55,276 nt of DNA from Comamonadaceae bacterium (GTDB lineage: Bacteria > Pseudomonadota > Gammaproteobacteria > Burkholderiales > Burkholderiaceae_C). The stretch's first letter is position 1. Each line of letters starts with the position of its first letter. Positions 36,049 through 46,298 of the stretch are shown here, in pieces. The notes beneath the pieces were generated by a model. That model saw only the letters and a list, made by a program, of their open reading frames with translations, searched no databases and had not been told where the DNA came from. The translations under genes were made by a program, and so were the position numbers. The DNA lies in contig SEAY01000030.1 in assembly GCA_004144865.1 (NCBI GenBank), positions 1 to 55,276 on the forward strand, given 5' to 3'.

Positions 36049-37239
36049 TCATTTATTGCGGACGGGGACGTTCATCTCGGAAGGCTTGATCTCCTTCACG
36101 AGCTGCAGCTGCACCTCGGGGCCCGGCTTCGCCGCCGGGTCCACCTTGAAGTGGAACATCGACTGCATCGCCTGGTGGTCTTCCTTGCGGAAGGTCATCG
36201 GACCCTTGGGCGTCTCGAAGGTCATGCCTTCCATGGCGGCGATCAGCTTGTTGGTGCCGGCGTCGCCGTTGGTCTTCTTCAGCGCGCTCACGACGGCCAT
36301 CGCCGCGGAGAAGCCGCCAGCCGTGAAGAAGTCCGGCGGGCTCTGGAAGCGCTTCTGGTGTTCCGTCACCAGCCAGTCGTTGGCGGCGTTCTTCGGGAAC
36401 TTGTAGTAGTAGTAACTGGCGCCTTCCATGCCCGGATGGTTGTTGTAGGCGGCCATGGCGGGCAGGATGTTGCCGCCGGTGGCGATCTCGATGCCGTGGC
36501 GCTTGAGGTCGAGGTCGGCGATCTTGAACGGGTTGCCGGCACCGGCCCAGACGATCCAGATCACCTTGCGGCCCGGCTGGTCCTTCAGCTTCTCGATCAG
36601 GCGGGTGGCGCCGGCCGTGAAGTCGGTGGTGGTGGCGGGCAGGTATTCCTCGTGGACGATCTTCGCGGTCTTGACCGATTCCTTGAACGCCTTCACGCCG
36701 TCACGGCCGAACGCGTAGTCCTGCGCCAGGGTGGCGATGGTCACGCCCGGCTTGTCCAGCGCCACGGCGTTGGAGATCGCGTCCTGCGAACTGTTGCGGC
36801 CGGTGCGGAAGATGTACTTGTTCCACTTGTCGCCGGTGATGGCGTCGGCCACGGCGGGCTCGACCAGCAGGACCTTCTTGTATTCCTCGGCGACCGGCAG
36901 CATGGCCAGGGCGACGCCGGAAGAAGACGGGCCGATGGCGAGGTCGGCCTTGTCGTCGGAATAGGCGGTGGCCAGCAGCGACTTGCCCAGGTCGGGCTTG
37001 CCCTGGTCGTCCTTCTCGATCACGACCAGCTTCTTGCCATTGACGGTCATGGTGCCGCCGGTGGCGTACTCCAGGCCCATCATCAGGCCGGCCTGGGTCT
37101 GCTTGCCGTAGGCCTCCAGCGGGCCGGTGCGGCTGTAGACGTGGGCGATCTTGATCTCGCCGGACTGCGCCAGGGCGAAGGGGGTGGCCAGGGAGGTGGC
37201 GGCCAAGGCGGCCAGGGCGACCCAGGTGCGTCGTTGCAT
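36049..37239 (-). CDS. ABC transporter periplasmic substrate-binding protein (LivK-like)
   Basis: A 396-residue periplasmic type I binding protein. The signal peptide (about 1-24) ends ALAQS. The mature protein starts EIKIAHVYSRTGPLEAYG, the typical ligand-binding lobe start, and contains AYSDDKADLAIGPSSSGVALAM and FFTAGGFSAAMAVVSALKK. A good ribosome site (caggaga) precedes the ATG. It follows a sigma-54-type promoter and directly precedes the livGFHM genes. Similar proteins bind amino acids, amides or aromatic acids; the ligand is unknown. Confidence 0.93.
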   Translation of the reverse strand: MQRRTWVALAALAATSLATPFALAQSGEIKIAHVYSRTGPLEAYGKQTQAGLMMGLEYATGGTMTVNGKKLVVIEKDDQGKPDLGKSLLATAYSDDKADLAIGPSSSGVALAMLPVAEEYKKVLLVEPAVADAITGDKWNKYIFRTGRNSSQDAISNAVALDKPGVTIATLAQDYAFGRDGVKAFKESVKTAKIVHEEYLPATTTDFTAGATRLIEKLKDQPGRKVIWIVWAGAGNPFKIADLDLKRHGIEIATGGNILPAMAAYNNHPGMEGASYYYYKFPKNAANDWLVTEHQKRFQSPPDFFTAGGFSAAMAVVSALKKTNGDAGTNKLIAAMEGMTFETPKGPMTFRKEDHQAMQSMFHFKVDPAAKPGPEVQLQLVKEIKPSEMNVPVRNK

Positions 37240-37281
37240 GGTTTGTCTCCTGCTTGTGGAATGGAAGCGGTGGCCCGACAG

Positions 37282-37297
37282 TGCACGCGCCGTGCCA
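37282..37297 (-). promoter_or_regulatory. Sigma-54 (-24/-12) promoter of the ABC uptake operon
   Basis: On the minus strand TGGCACG, four bases, then GTGCA: the exact -24 consensus, and the invariant GG and GC are separated by 10 bases. Predicted transcription start is about 30 bases before the ATG of the binding protein. The gene immediately upstream encodes a sigma-54 activator, which strongly supports the call. Confidence 0.75.
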
Positions 37298-37352
37298 GCC
37301 CGCAAGTGGTTGATTCTTATCGGGAAAATCTTTGGCGGTGGCCGATATGCCT

Positions 37353-37368
37353 GGAGTTCAGACACTCC
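37353..37368. promoter_or_regulatory. Candidate enhancer site for the sigma-54 activator
   Basis: Perfect 5-bp arms ggagt/actcc with a 6-base centre (16 bp in all), placed about 55 bases upstream of the -24 element. Position and symmetry fit an upstream activating sequence for a dimeric Fis-type DNA-binding domain. Only one copy is seen. Confidence 0.45.
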
Positions 37369-37401
37369 GGATTGCCTGAAATCCAGCCAGATGTCCGAAA
37401 A

Positions 37402-38856
<1,455 letters not shown>

Positions 38857-39414
38857 GCGGGGAATGGTAGCGGGAAGGCGCGCGACGGCATGCCGGGTCT
38901 TCCACGTATGCGGTGCCCGTAGGCCGGCGGTGAGCGCGAAGCCGAACCCCGGTGTCCGTTCGTTTGGGCTCTCTGCCGCTGCCGCTGCCGAGCCGCGTGC
39001 GGGCGGACCGGGGCGCGGTGGTCCCTTCCTCTCGTCGATCAAGCAGGGTGCTGAGCGTCGCGCCAGGCGGTGCGCGGTGTCGGCCCGCATAAGGGGGCGG
39101 TGCCTGAAAGGCTGTTGCCGGCGCCGCAGCGTGACTACGAGCGCGGCACGCAGTGGCGCATATCGAGCCACGCGACTGTTTCATGCTCGCGAAGCTGTTC
39201 GAGTTCGCAGTTTGGCCGCTTGCGGCCAAACTGCAGACGAGTTCTTCGCGTGCGGCGCCGGCAACAGCCTTTCAGGTTTGCCGGCGCGCTTGCGCGCCGG
39301 CCACCGCCCCAGCGGGCCGGCACCGCGCACCGCCTGGCGCGACGCGGGCGCGGCGCCGAAGCACACCGGGGTTCGGCTTCGCGCTCACCGCCGGCCTACG
39401 AAGACAATCGACCT
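38857..39414. other. 558-base gap without a gene, occupied by a composite palindrome
   Basis: Open frames exist on both strands but mirror each other because of the inverted repeats and have no ribosome sites or recognisable domains. I see no protein gene, tRNA or clear promoter. The contents are described under the repeat entries. Confidence 0.75.
38918..39400. repeat. Nested composite inverted repeat, about 483 bp
   Basis: Three inverted pairs are nested around a central hairpin. Outer: 38918-38955 with 39363-39400, 38 of 38 paired; these arms are family A REP units. Middle: 39055-39088 with 39312-39345, 33 of 34. Inner: 39103-39128 with 39251-39276, 26 of 26. Core hairpin: gcagtttggccgc / gcggccaaactgc at 39207-39219 and 39222-39234. 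An extra hairpin (ccggcgcgc/gcgcgccgg) lies at 39281-39300. Between outer and middle arms the left side has 99 unpaired bases and the right 17. It may be a non-autonomous mobile element or a structured RNA. Confidence 0.85.
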
Positions 39415-40923
39415 TCAGGCCGGCGCCACTCCCCGCCTTGCCTGCACCAGCTTGATCACCCGCGGCAGCAGCAGCACCGCCAGGATCACCGCCAGCAGGA
39501 AGAGCGACATGGGCCGCTGGACGAACACGGCGAAGCTGCCCTCCCCGATCGACACCGCGTTGCGCATCTGCGCCTCGGCCAGCGGCCCCAGGATCATGCC
39601 CACCACGACGGGCGCCGTCGGGAAATCGAAGCGCCGCATCAGCAATCCAACCAGCCCGATCACCCACAGCAGCACGAGGTCGAACGCGCTCTGGCGCATT
39701 CCGTACGCGCCGACGGTGGCGAAGATCAGGATGCCCGCGTAGAGCTGCGGCTTGGGGATCTTCAGCAGCTGCACCCACAGCTTCACCAGCGGCAGGTTCA
39801 GGATCAGCAGCATCACGTTGCCCAGGTACAGCGACGCGATCAGCGCCCAGACCAGCGCGGCCGAGGTCGTGAACAGCTGCGGTCCCGGCTGGATGCCGTA
39901 GTTCTGGAACGCGCCGAGCAGGATCGCCGTCGTGTTCGACGTGGGAATGCCCAGCGTGAGCAGCGGGATCAGCGCCGTGGTCACCGTGGCATTGTTGGCG
40001 GCCTCGGGCCCGGCGACGCCCTCGATCGCGCCCGTCGTGCCGAACTCCTTCTTGTCCTCGCCCTTGGCAAGCTTCTTCTCCACCGCGTAGCTCAGGTACG
40101 TCGGGATCTCCGTGCCGCCCGCGGGGATGCAGCCGAAGGGCGCACCGATGAAGGTGGCGCGCAGCCACGCCGGGATCGAGCGCTTCCAGTCGCGCGCGCT
40201 CATGTAGACGCGGCTCATGCGATTCTGCGTCTCCACGCTGCGCCCTTCAAACAGTGCGAAGTAGAGGATCTCGGCCACCGCGAACAGGCCCACGGCCACC
40301 AGCACGATCTCCACGCCGTCCAGCAGCTCCGGCACGCCGCCCGTGTAGCGCGCCTGCCCGGAGATCTGGTCCAGGCCGACGAGCCCCAGCGCCAGCCCGA
40401 GGAACAGCGAGGTCATGCCGCGCAGCGTGCTCTGCCCCAGCACCGCGCTCACCGTGGTGAAGGCCAGCACCATCAGCAGGAAGTACTCCGGCGGGCCGAG
40501 CTTCACGGCGAACTCGGCCACCGCGGGGGCGAACAGCGTGACGATGACGGTCGCGATCGTCCCCGCCAGGAAGGAGCCGATCGCCGCCGTGGCCAGCGCC
40601 GCGCCGGCCCGGCCGCTCTTCGCCATGCGGTTGCCTTCCAGCGCCGTGACCATGCTGGACGTCTCGCCCGGCGTGTTCAGCAGGATGGACGTGGTGGAGC
40701 CGCCGTACATCGCGCCGTAGTAGATGCCGGCGAAGAAGATCATCGACGCCGTGATGTCCACCTTGCCCGTGATGGGCAGCAGCATCGCCACGGCGACCGC
40801 GGGGCCGATGCCCGGCAGCACGCCGACGGCCGTGCCCAGCACGCAGCCGACGAAGGCCCACACGAGGTTGATCGGAGAGATCGCGGTGGCGAAACCCTGC
40901 AGCAGCGCGGCGAAGATGTCCAT
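39415..40923 (-). CDS. tctA: Tripartite tricarboxylate transporter, large permease (TctA family)
   Basis: A 502-residue inner-membrane permease with about eleven to twelve helices. The family hallmarks are [19 protein letters not shown] near the N-terminus, [20 protein letters not shown] (about 57-76) and a second copy-like segment [18 protein letters not shown]. With TctB and the periplasmic TctC it imports citrate or other carboxylates driven by an ion gradient. It starts 1 base after the TctB stop codon region, so coupled. The frame ends at the right edge of the composite palindrome. Confidence 0.96.
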   Translation of the reverse strand: MDIFAALLQGFATAISPINLVWAFVGCVLGTAVGVLPGIGPAVAVAMLLPITGKVDITASMIFFAGIYYGAMYGGSTTSILLNTPGETSSMVTALEGNRMAKSGRAGAALATAAIGSFLAGTIATVIVTLFAPAVAEFAVKLGPPEYFLLMVLAFTTVSAVLGQSTLRGMTSLFLGLALGLVGLDQISGQARYTGGVPELLDGVEIVLVAVGLFAVAEILYFALFEGRSVETQNRMSRVYMSARDWKRSIPAWLRATFIGAPFGCIPAGGTEIPTYLSYAVEKKLAKGEDKKEFGTTGAIEGVAGPEAANNATVTTALIPLLTLGIPTSNTTAILLGAFQNYGIQPGPQLFTTSAALVWALIASLYLGNVMLLILNLPLVKLWVQLLKIPKPQLYAGILIFATVGAYGMRQSAFDLVLLWVIGLVGLLMRRFDFPTAPVVVGMILGPLAEAQMRNAVSIGEGSFAVFVQRPMSLFLLAVILAVLLLPRVIKLVQARRGVAPA

Positions 40924-40924
40924 G

Positions 40925-41437
40925 TCAGATCCAGCCCGTGCCGGTCAGGCCCGGAAGGTTGATGCCGAGGAACTTGGTGAACATCCAGTACACCGGCGCC
41001 GAGATCGCCAGGCCCGTCAGCAGGTCGGCGAGCAGCACGCGCGGCACGCCGGCGGCCTGCCCCTGGGCGCGGCGCAGTCCCTGCACGGCCAGCAGGTAGG
41101 TGAGCGCGCAGCTCAGGACGAAGCCCACCGTCGTGATCAGCGCGGCGTTGGCCAGCATGCCCGCCGACACCCACACGAGGCCGGGCCACCAGCCGCGCGG
41201 CGCGCCCGAAGGCGGCTCCATGTCGCGGAACCCGCCCGTGAACGCTTCGCGCAGGATCAGCGCGCCGCACAGGGTGAGCACGCCGGCCACCACCCAGGGC
41301 AGGAAGTTGGGACCTACGCCGCCATAGCCGGCTTCCCCGGGAATCGAGAGGGCGCCGAAGGCCAGCCCCAGGCCGACCAGGAGCACGAGGCCGCCGACCA
41401 GGGCCTGCGGGGTGCGGTGGGATGCGGATTCAGTCAT
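40925..41437 (-). CDS. tctB: Tripartite tricarboxylate transporter, small permease (TctB family)
   Basis: A 170-residue membrane protein with four predicted helices (about 12-32, 46-63, 87-115, 140-160). Its position between tctC and tctA and its size identify it. The segment GYGGVGPNFLPWVVAGVLTLCGALIL matches the DUF1468/TctB pattern. It forms the membrane complex with TctA. It is separated from tctC by 73 bases that contain a strong terminator. Confidence 0.93.
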   Translation of the reverse strand: MTESASHRTPQALVGGLVLLVGLGLAFGALSIPGEAGYGGVGPNFLPWVVAGVLTLCGALILREAFTGGFRDMEPPSGAPRGWWPGLVWVSAGMLANAALITTVGFVLSCALTYLLAVQGLRRAQGQAAGVPRVLLADLLTGLAISAPVYWMFTKFLGINLPGLTGTGWI

Positions 41438-41471
41438 GCGCGGGCCTCCAGGCTTGGCGGAGAAAAGAAAA

Positions 41472-41489
41472 CGCCCGGCGAACCGGGCG
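41472..41489 (-). terminator. Terminator/attenuator between tctC and tctB
   Basis: A 7-bp stem cgcccgg/ccgggcg with a TTCG-type tetraloop in the leftward transcript, followed by ttttcttttc. It lies 21 bases after the tctC stop inside the tctCBA operon. Confidence 0.75.
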
Positions 41490-41510
41490 ATCACTGCCGC
41501 TGCGGCAGCC

Positions 41511-42470
41511 TCAGATCATGCCCGCCTTGGACATGGTGGCGCGCAGCAGCGCGAACTCGTCGTCGACGAACTTCTCGAACGCCGGGCCGGCCAGCACGGC
41601 CGGGGTCCAGGCGTTCTTCTCCATCGCCTCGGCCCAGGACTTGGTCTTCAGCGCCGCGAGCACCGCGTCGGTGAGCGCCTTGCGCTGCTGGGCATTGATG
41701 CCGGGGGCGCCGTACACGCCGCGCCAGTTGCCCAGTTCCACGTTGATGCCCTGCTCCTTCAGCGTCGGCACGTTCACTCCCTTCAGGCGGGCCGGCGACG
41801 TGACGGCGATCGCGCGCATCTTGCCCGCCGCGATGTACTCGGCGAACTCGCTGTAGCCGCTGCCGCCCACCGTGACGTTGCCGCCCAGGATGGCCGCGGT
41901 GGCCTCGCCGCCCCCGCGGAAGGCGACGTAGTTGATGCGCGCCGGGTCCACGCCCACTTCGCGCGCGATCATCGCGGCGGCGATGTGCTCGGTGGAGCCG
42001 CGCGAACCGCCGCCCCACTTCACGCTGCCGGGATCCTTCTTCAGCTGCGCGACCACGTCGGCCATGGTCTTGAGCGGCGAACTGGCGGGCAGCACGAACA
42101 CGTTGTATTCGCTGGTCAGCCGCGCGATGGGCGTGGCCTGCGTCAGGCTCACCGGCGGCTTGCCGGTGATGATGCCGCCCAGCATCACGGCGCCCATCAC
42201 CAGCAGCGCGTTGGGGTCGCCCTTGCTGGCGTTGACGAACTGCGCCAGGCCCAGCGCGCCGGCGGCGCCGCCCTTGTTCTCGTACGTCACGTTGTCCGCG
42301 ACCTTCGCGTCGGTGAGCGCCTTGCCGAGGGCCCGGCCGGTCGTGTCCCAGCCGCCGCCCGGGTTGGCGGGGATCATCATCTTCATCGTGGCAGCGGCCT
42401 TCGCGGACAGCGGCAGCGCGCCTGCGGCGGCCAGCGCCGCCAGGCTCTTGAGGAAATCGTCGCGACGCAT
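41511..42470 (-). CDS. tctC: Tripartite tricarboxylate transporter substrate-binding protein (TctC/Bug family)
   Basis: A 319-residue periplasmic binding protein. The N-terminus MRRDDFLKSLAALAAAGALP resembles a Tat-like or Sec signal ending near KAAA; the RR is followed by DDFLK, one residue off the strict Tat motif. The mature part has MIPANPGGGWDTTGRALG, the Bug-family ligand loop, and GGGSRGSTEH. A strong aaggaga ribosome site precedes the ATG. The longer open frame upstream is rejected. Its operon is divergent from tctD-tctE, the pair expected to regulate it. Confidence 0.95.
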   Translation of the reverse strand: MRRDDFLKSLAALAAAGALPLSAKAAATMKMMIPANPGGGWDTTGRALGKALTDAKVADNVTYENKGGAAGALGLAQFVNASKGDPNALLVMGAVMLGGIITGKPPVSLTQATPIARLTSEYNVFVLPASSPLKTMADVVAQLKKDPGSVKWGGGSRGSTEHIAAAMIAREVGVDPARINYVAFRGGGEATAAILGGNVTVGGSGYSEFAEYIAAGKMRAIAVTSPARLKGVNVPTLKEQGINVELGNWRGVYGAPGINAQQRKALTDAVLAALKTKSWAEAMEKNAWTPAVLAGPAFEKFVDDEFALLRATMSKAGMI

Positions 42471-42579
42471 GGTCTTGTCTCCTTGGTTGAACCTGCCGAT
42501 GGTGGACCGGCTGCCTGTCATTCGGCTGTCCGGGGCACCTAGGGAAAGCGCTAATGTGACACCCGTTATGGTGGCGGAA

Positions 42580-43254
42580 ATGAAGATCCTGCTGGTCGAA
42601 GACGATCCCTCGATGCAGACGACGCTGAAGCGCACGCTGCAGAACCGGGGCATGGAGGTCGAGCTCTGCAGCGACGGCCGCCTGGCGCTCGAACGCTGGC
42701 GGGCCGCGCCGCCGGATGTCGTGATGCTCGATCTCACGCTGCCCGGCATGGACGGCCTGCGCGTGCTGGAGGAGGCGCGCCGCGGCGGATTGGCCACGCC
42801 GGTGCTGATCCTCACCGCGCGCGGCACGGTGGGCGACCGCATCATCGGCCTGAACACCGGCGCCGACGACTACCTGCCCAAGCCCTTCGACCTCGACGAA
42901 CTGGAGGCGCGGCTGCGCGCGCTGCACCGCCGGCGCGCGAACCATGCGGCGCCTGCCGCGGATGCAGCCGCCGGCGGGCTGCGCTGGGACCGGGAAAGCG
43001 GCGCCATCCACTGGCGCGACGAGGTGCTGGAGCTCGCGCCGCGCGAGGCCGCGCTGCTGCAGGCGCTGCTCGCGCGTCCGGGCCACGCCGTGCCGAAGGA
43101 GCGCCTGTTCGAACTGGTGTTCCCCGGCGAAAGCGAGGTCCAGTACGAAGCCATCGAGGTGGTGGTGTACCGGCTGCGAAAGAAGCTGGCTCCCACCGGC
43201 GCCCAACTGGTGACGCTGCGCGGCTTGGGCTACATCCTGAAGGCGAACGGGTGA
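42580..43254 (+). CDS. tctD: Two-component response regulator, OmpR/PhoB type (TctD-like)
   Basis: A 224-residue DNA-binding response regulator. Receiver domain: acidic pair EDD at 7-9, phospho-acceptor Asp51 (VMLDLTLPGMDG), Thr near 79 and Lys101 (LPKPFD). The C-terminal winged helix (about 130-222) shows LAPREAALLQALLARPG and the ending YRLRKKL...GLGYILKANG. An ATG 12 bases earlier is in frame, but MKILLVEDD is the usual start. It overlaps the kinase by 4 bases and is divergent from tctC, where its operator should be. Confidence 0.94.
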   Translation: MKILLVEDDPSMQTTLKRTLQNRGMEVELCSDGRLALERWRAAPPDVVMLDLTLPGMDGLRVLEEARRGGLATPVLILTARGTVGDRIIGLNTGADDYLPKPFDLDELEARLRALHRRRANHAAPAADAAAGGLRWDRESGAIHWRDEVLELAPREAALLQALLARPGHAVPKERLFELVFPGESEVQYEAIEVVVYRLRKKLAPTGAQLVTLRGLGYILKANG

Positions 43255-44663
43255 ACCCGCGCGCGCTGTCGCTGCGCAGCTACCTGCTGGCCGGCATCCT
43301 GCTGCCGGTGGCGATCTTCGTGCTGCTCAACGCGATCACGCTGTACCGCAAGACCCTGCAGGCGGTGAACACCGCCTACGACCGCACCCTGCTCGCCTCC
43401 GCCAAGTCGATCGGCGAACAGCTCGACGTCCAGGGCTACGACGAGCAGGCGCAGCTGCGCGCCACCGTCCCCTATTCCGCGCTGGAGGCCTTCGAGGCCG
43501 ACGTGCAGAGCCGCCTGTACTACCGCGTCTCCGGCCTGCGCGGGGAGCTGGTGTCGGGCTTCGAGGACCTGCCCGTTTGGCGCGGCCGAATCGCCGCGCA
43601 GCCGCCTTATGCGGCGCTGGTCGACTTCTACGACATGAACTATCGCGACAGCGAGGTGCGCGTGGCCGTGCTGCTGCAGCCGGTGGCCAGCCCCACGGGG
43701 CGCGGCATGGCGGTGATCCAGGTGGCGGAGACGCTGGAGCTGCGCCAGCGCCTGACGCGCCGCATCCTGTTCGACTTCCTGTGGCAGCAGGCGCTGCTGG
43801 TGGCGGTGATCGCGCTGGTGGTGGTGTGGGTCGTGCAGCGCGCTACGCGTCCGGTGCGCCGCCTGAGCCGCGAGCTGCAGGCGCGCCCCGAGGGTGACCT
43901 GACACCGTTGCGCGCCGCCGGCGCGCCGCGCGAACTGCTGCCGCTGGTGGACGCGACCAACGAGGTGATGGCGCGCCTCGAGCACATGCTGGACAACCAG
44001 AAGCGTTTCGTGCGCGACACCTCGCACCAGCTGCGCACGCCGCTGGCCGTGCTGAAGGCCCAGGTGCAGTCCGCGCTGCGCGGCGACGTGGAGCCGCGGC
44101 AGGCGCTGGCCGAGATCAACGACACCGTGGAACGCGCGACGGTGCTGGCCAACCAGATGCTCTCGCTGGCCAAGGTCGAACAGCTGCGGCAGCAGTCCGC
44201 GGCGCAGGTGAACGATCTCTCGGAGGCGGTGCGCGCCATGGCGCTGGAGCTCGCGCCCCTGGTGGCCGACAAGGACATCGACTTCGAGATCGCCACACAG
44301 CCGGCGCCGGTGCGCGCGCACGAGTGGATGCTGCGCGAGCTCGCCCGCAACCTGCTCCACAACGCGGTGAAGCACACGCCGCCGGGCGGGCAGCTCACCG
44401 TGCGGGTCATCACCGATGCGCGCTCGGCGGCCCTGGTCGTGAGCGACAGCGGTCCCGGCATCGCCGCCGGGTTGCGGCCGCGCCTGTTCCAGCCGTTCTC
44501 GGCCGGCGACGTGCGCGGCGGCTCCGGGCTGGGATTGGCGATCTGCCAGGAGATCGTCCGGGCCCTGGGCGGCACCATCGAGCTCGAAAACCGTGAAAAG
44601 GACCGCCGCACCGATGGGCTCGACGCCACCGTGCGCCTGCCGCTGGCGGAGAATGCGACCTGA
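43251..44663 (+). CDS. tctE: Sensor histidine kinase (TctE-like)
   Basis: A 470-residue membrane kinase. TM1 lies at about 10-30, a periplasmic 2CSK-type N-terminal sensor at 31-173, TM2 at 174-194, then a HAMP-like linker. HisKA DTSHQLRTPLAVLKAQ has phospho-acceptor His259. HATPase boxes include NLLHNAVKHTPPGG, VVSDSGPGIAAG and GGSGLGLAICQEI. The start is a GTG in the GTGA overlap with the response regulator. It most likely senses a carboxylate and, with TctD, controls tctCBA (inference from the known TctDE system and the divergent arrangement). Confidence 0.93.
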   Translation: MNPRALSLRSYLLAGILLPVAIFVLLNAITLYRKTLQAVNTAYDRTLLASAKSIGEQLDVQGYDEQAQLRATVPYSALEAFEADVQSRLYYRVSGLRGELVSGFEDLPVWRGRIAAQPPYAALVDFYDMNYRDSEVRVAVLLQPVASPTGRGMAVIQVAETLELRQRLTRRILFDFLWQQALLVAVIALVVVWVVQRATRPVRRLSRELQARPEGDLTPLRAAGAPRELLPLVDATNEVMARLEHMLDNQKRFVRDTSHQLRTPLAVLKAQVQSALRGDVEPRQALAEINDTVERATVLANQMLSLAKVEQLRQQSAAQVNDLSEAVRAMALELAPLVADKDIDFEIATQPAPVRAHEWMLRELARNLLHNAVKHTPPGGQLTVRVITDARSAALVVSDSGPGIAAGLRPRLFQPFSAGDVRGGSGLGLAICQEIVRALGGTIELENREKDRRTDGLDATVRLPLAENAT

Positions 44664-45092
44664 ATGGACAGGTTGCGCATCGACAAATGGCTGTGGGCCG
44701 CGCGGTTCTACAAGACCCGCAGCCTGGCGACGGACGAGATCGACAAGGGCCGCGTGGCCGTGAACGATCAGGAGGCCAAGCCTTCCCGCGAGGTCAAGGT
44801 GGGCGACACCGTCTCGATCCGCCGCGAGGGCGTGACGCGCACGGTGCTCGTCAAGGGTGTTTCGGATGTCCGCGGCCCCGCGCCGGTGGCCCAGCAGCTT
44901 TACGAGGAAACGCCAGAAAGCATCCAGCAACGCGAGAAGGCCGCGGAGCAGCGCCGCCTGGCCCGCGAGCCCGCGCTCGCCATCGAGCATGGCCGCCCCA
45001 CCAAGCGGGGCCGGCGCGAGCTGGACGCCGCACGGGGATGGGGCGATCGCTGGAGTGCGTCGATCGACGACGAGGACAAGGACAAGCGCTAG
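44664..45092 (+). CDS. hslR: S4-domain RNA-binding heat-shock protein (Hsp15-like)
   Basis: A 142-residue protein with the S4 fold at the N-terminus: LRIDKWLWAARFYKTRSLATDEI, then GRVAVNDQ and PSREVKVGDTVSI. E. coli Hsp15 binds 50S subunits carrying nascent chains for recycling. The C-terminal half is charged, with alternating Arg/Glu and an RPTKRGRRELD stretch, as in Hsp15. Its ATG follows the kinase stop without a gap, so it may simply ride on the tctDE transcript. Its stop lies at the edge of a family D repeat. Confidence 0.88.
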   Translation: MDRLRIDKWLWAARFYKTRSLATDEIDKGRVAVNDQEAKPSREVKVGDTVSIRREGVTRTVLVKGVSDVRGPAPVAQQLYEETPESIQQREKAAEQRRLAREPALAIEHGRPTKRGRRELDAARGWGDRWSASIDDEDKDKR

Positions 45093-45183
45093 CCGTCGTT
45101 CCCGCGCAGGCGGGAACCCAGGAAGCGGCGCATGCCGCTCTCTCCTGAGGACGCCCTGGGTCCCCGCCTCCGCGGGGACGACG
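45092..45183. repeat. Palindromic repeat, family D
   Basis: Left unit cgtcgttcccgcgcaggcgg...acccagg and right unit ccctgggtccccgcctccgc...gacgac are inverted copies around a 27-base centre. It is the same family as 21989-22075. It lies between hslR and the TAXI gene, both rightward. Confidence 0.8.
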
Positions 45184-45229
45184 ACGCCCCGCCTTGGTGC
45201 TTCCACTAGGCGACTTCACGCTGTCGAGG

Positions 45230-45244
45230 TGGTCTACTTCTTGC
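45230..45244 (+). promoter_or_regulatory. Possible sigma-54-like promoter of the TAXI-TRAP operon
   Basis: tggtctacttcttgc keeps the invariant GG-N10-GC spacing and a perfect ttgc -12 box, but the -24 box (tggtcta) is poor. The start point would be about 20 bases before the ATG. Weak call. Confidence 0.3.
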
Positions 45245-45275
45245 CTCCAGATCGAAGTCACAAGAGGAGTCTTCC

Positions 45276-46229
45276 ATGAGCATCCAGAAGTGGGCCGCGG
45301 CCCTGGCCGCCACGCTCGCCTTCGCCGGCGCCGCGCACGCGCAGCAGTTCTTCCGCATCGGCACCGGCGGCACCGCCGGCACCTACTACCCCGTGGGCGG
45401 CATGATCGCCAACGCCGTCTCGCAGCCGGGCAAGATCATCGCCACCGCGCAGGCGAGCAACGGTTCCCTCGCCAACGTCAACGCCGTCGCCAGCGGCGCG
45501 ATGGAAGCGGGCTTCTCGCAGTCCGACGTGGCCACCTGGGCCTACACCGGCACGGGCGCCTTCGAGGGCAAGCCCAAGGTCGCCGACCTGCGCATGATCG
45601 CCAACCTGTATCCCGAGAGCATCCACCTCGTCGTGAAGAAGGGCTCCGGCATCAAGTCCGTGGCCGACCTCAAGGGCAAGCGCGTGGCGCTCGACGAACC
45701 CGGTTCCGGCACGCTGATCAACGCCCGCATGGTGCTCAACGCATACGGCGTGAAGGAGTCGGACATCAAGCCCGACTACATCAAGCCCAACCAGGCCGGC
45801 GACAAGCTGAAGGACGGCTCGCTCGACGCGTTCTTCTTCGTGGGCGGCGCACCCGCCGGCGCCATCGCCGAGCTCGCCTCCAGCGGCGTGGGCATCGAAC
45901 TGGTGCCGCTGACCGGCGCGCCCGCCGAGTCCCTGCGCAAGGCCAACCCGTATTTCGCCGTGGACAACATTGCCGCCAACACCTACAAGGACGTGCCGGC
46001 CGTGCAGACGCTCGCCGTGGGCGCGCAGCTGGTCACCAGCGCCAAGGTGTCGACCGAGACGGTCTACGAGATCACCAAGGCGATGTACAGCGATGCGACG
46101 CAGAAGGCGCTGGGCGCCGGCCACGCCAAGGGCAAGTTCATCACCAAGCAGAATGCCGTGCAGGGCGTGGGCATCCCGTTCCACCCCGGCGCCGAGAAGT
46201 TCTACAAGGAAGCCGGCCTGCTGAAGTAA
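45276..46229 (+). CDS. TRAP transporter substrate-binding protein, TAXI family
   Basis: A 317-residue periplasmic binding protein. The signal peptide (about 1-22) ends AAHA before QQFFRIGTGGTAGTYYPVGG, the TAXI-family hallmark start. Later segments SNGSLANVNAV, VKKGSGIKSVADLKGKRVALDEPGSGT and NPYFAVDNIAANTY are typical. Ribosome site agaggag. It delivers an unknown solute (glutamate, succinate-like or other carboxylates in known members) to the fused permease encoded next. Confidence 0.95.
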   Translation: MSIQKWAAALAATLAFAGAAHAQQFFRIGTGGTAGTYYPVGGMIANAVSQPGKIIATAQASNGSLANVNAVASGAMEAGFSQSDVATWAYTGTGAFEGKPKVADLRMIANLYPESIHLVVKKGSGIKSVADLKGKRVALDEPGSGTLINARMVLNAYGVKESDIKPDYIKPNQAGDKLKDGSLDAFFFVGGAPAGAIAELASSGVGIELVPLTGAPAESLRKANPYFAVDNIAANTYKDVPAVQTLAVGAQLVTSAKVSTETVYEITKAMYSDATQKALGAGHAKGKFITKQNAVQGVGIPFHPGAEKFYKEAGLLK

Positions 46230-46250
46230 GGCGGCCCTGGAGCACACACG

Positions 46251-46273
46251 GCAGGGAGGCAGCGCCTCCCTGC
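46251..46273 (+). terminator. Terminator/attenuator between TAXI protein and permease
   Basis: A 10-bp perfect stem (gcagggaggc/gcctccctgc) with a 3-base loop, followed by tttcgttt. It lies 21 bases after the stop of the binding-protein gene and 26 before the permease ATG. Confidence 0.75.
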
Positions 46274-46298
46274 TTTCGTTTGGAGAGAGGAAAAGTAC

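Noticed and set aside
37286..37305. ttgc preceding tggcac on the minus strand, read as a sigma-54 promoter
   Set aside because: The boxes are in the wrong order; the valid pair is the same tggcacg with the gtgca that follows it.
38857..39414. Open frames within the composite palindrome
   Set aside because: They mirror each other across the inverted repeats, lack ribosome sites and resemble no protein family; the recurrent FALTAGLR-like peptides come from family A repeats.
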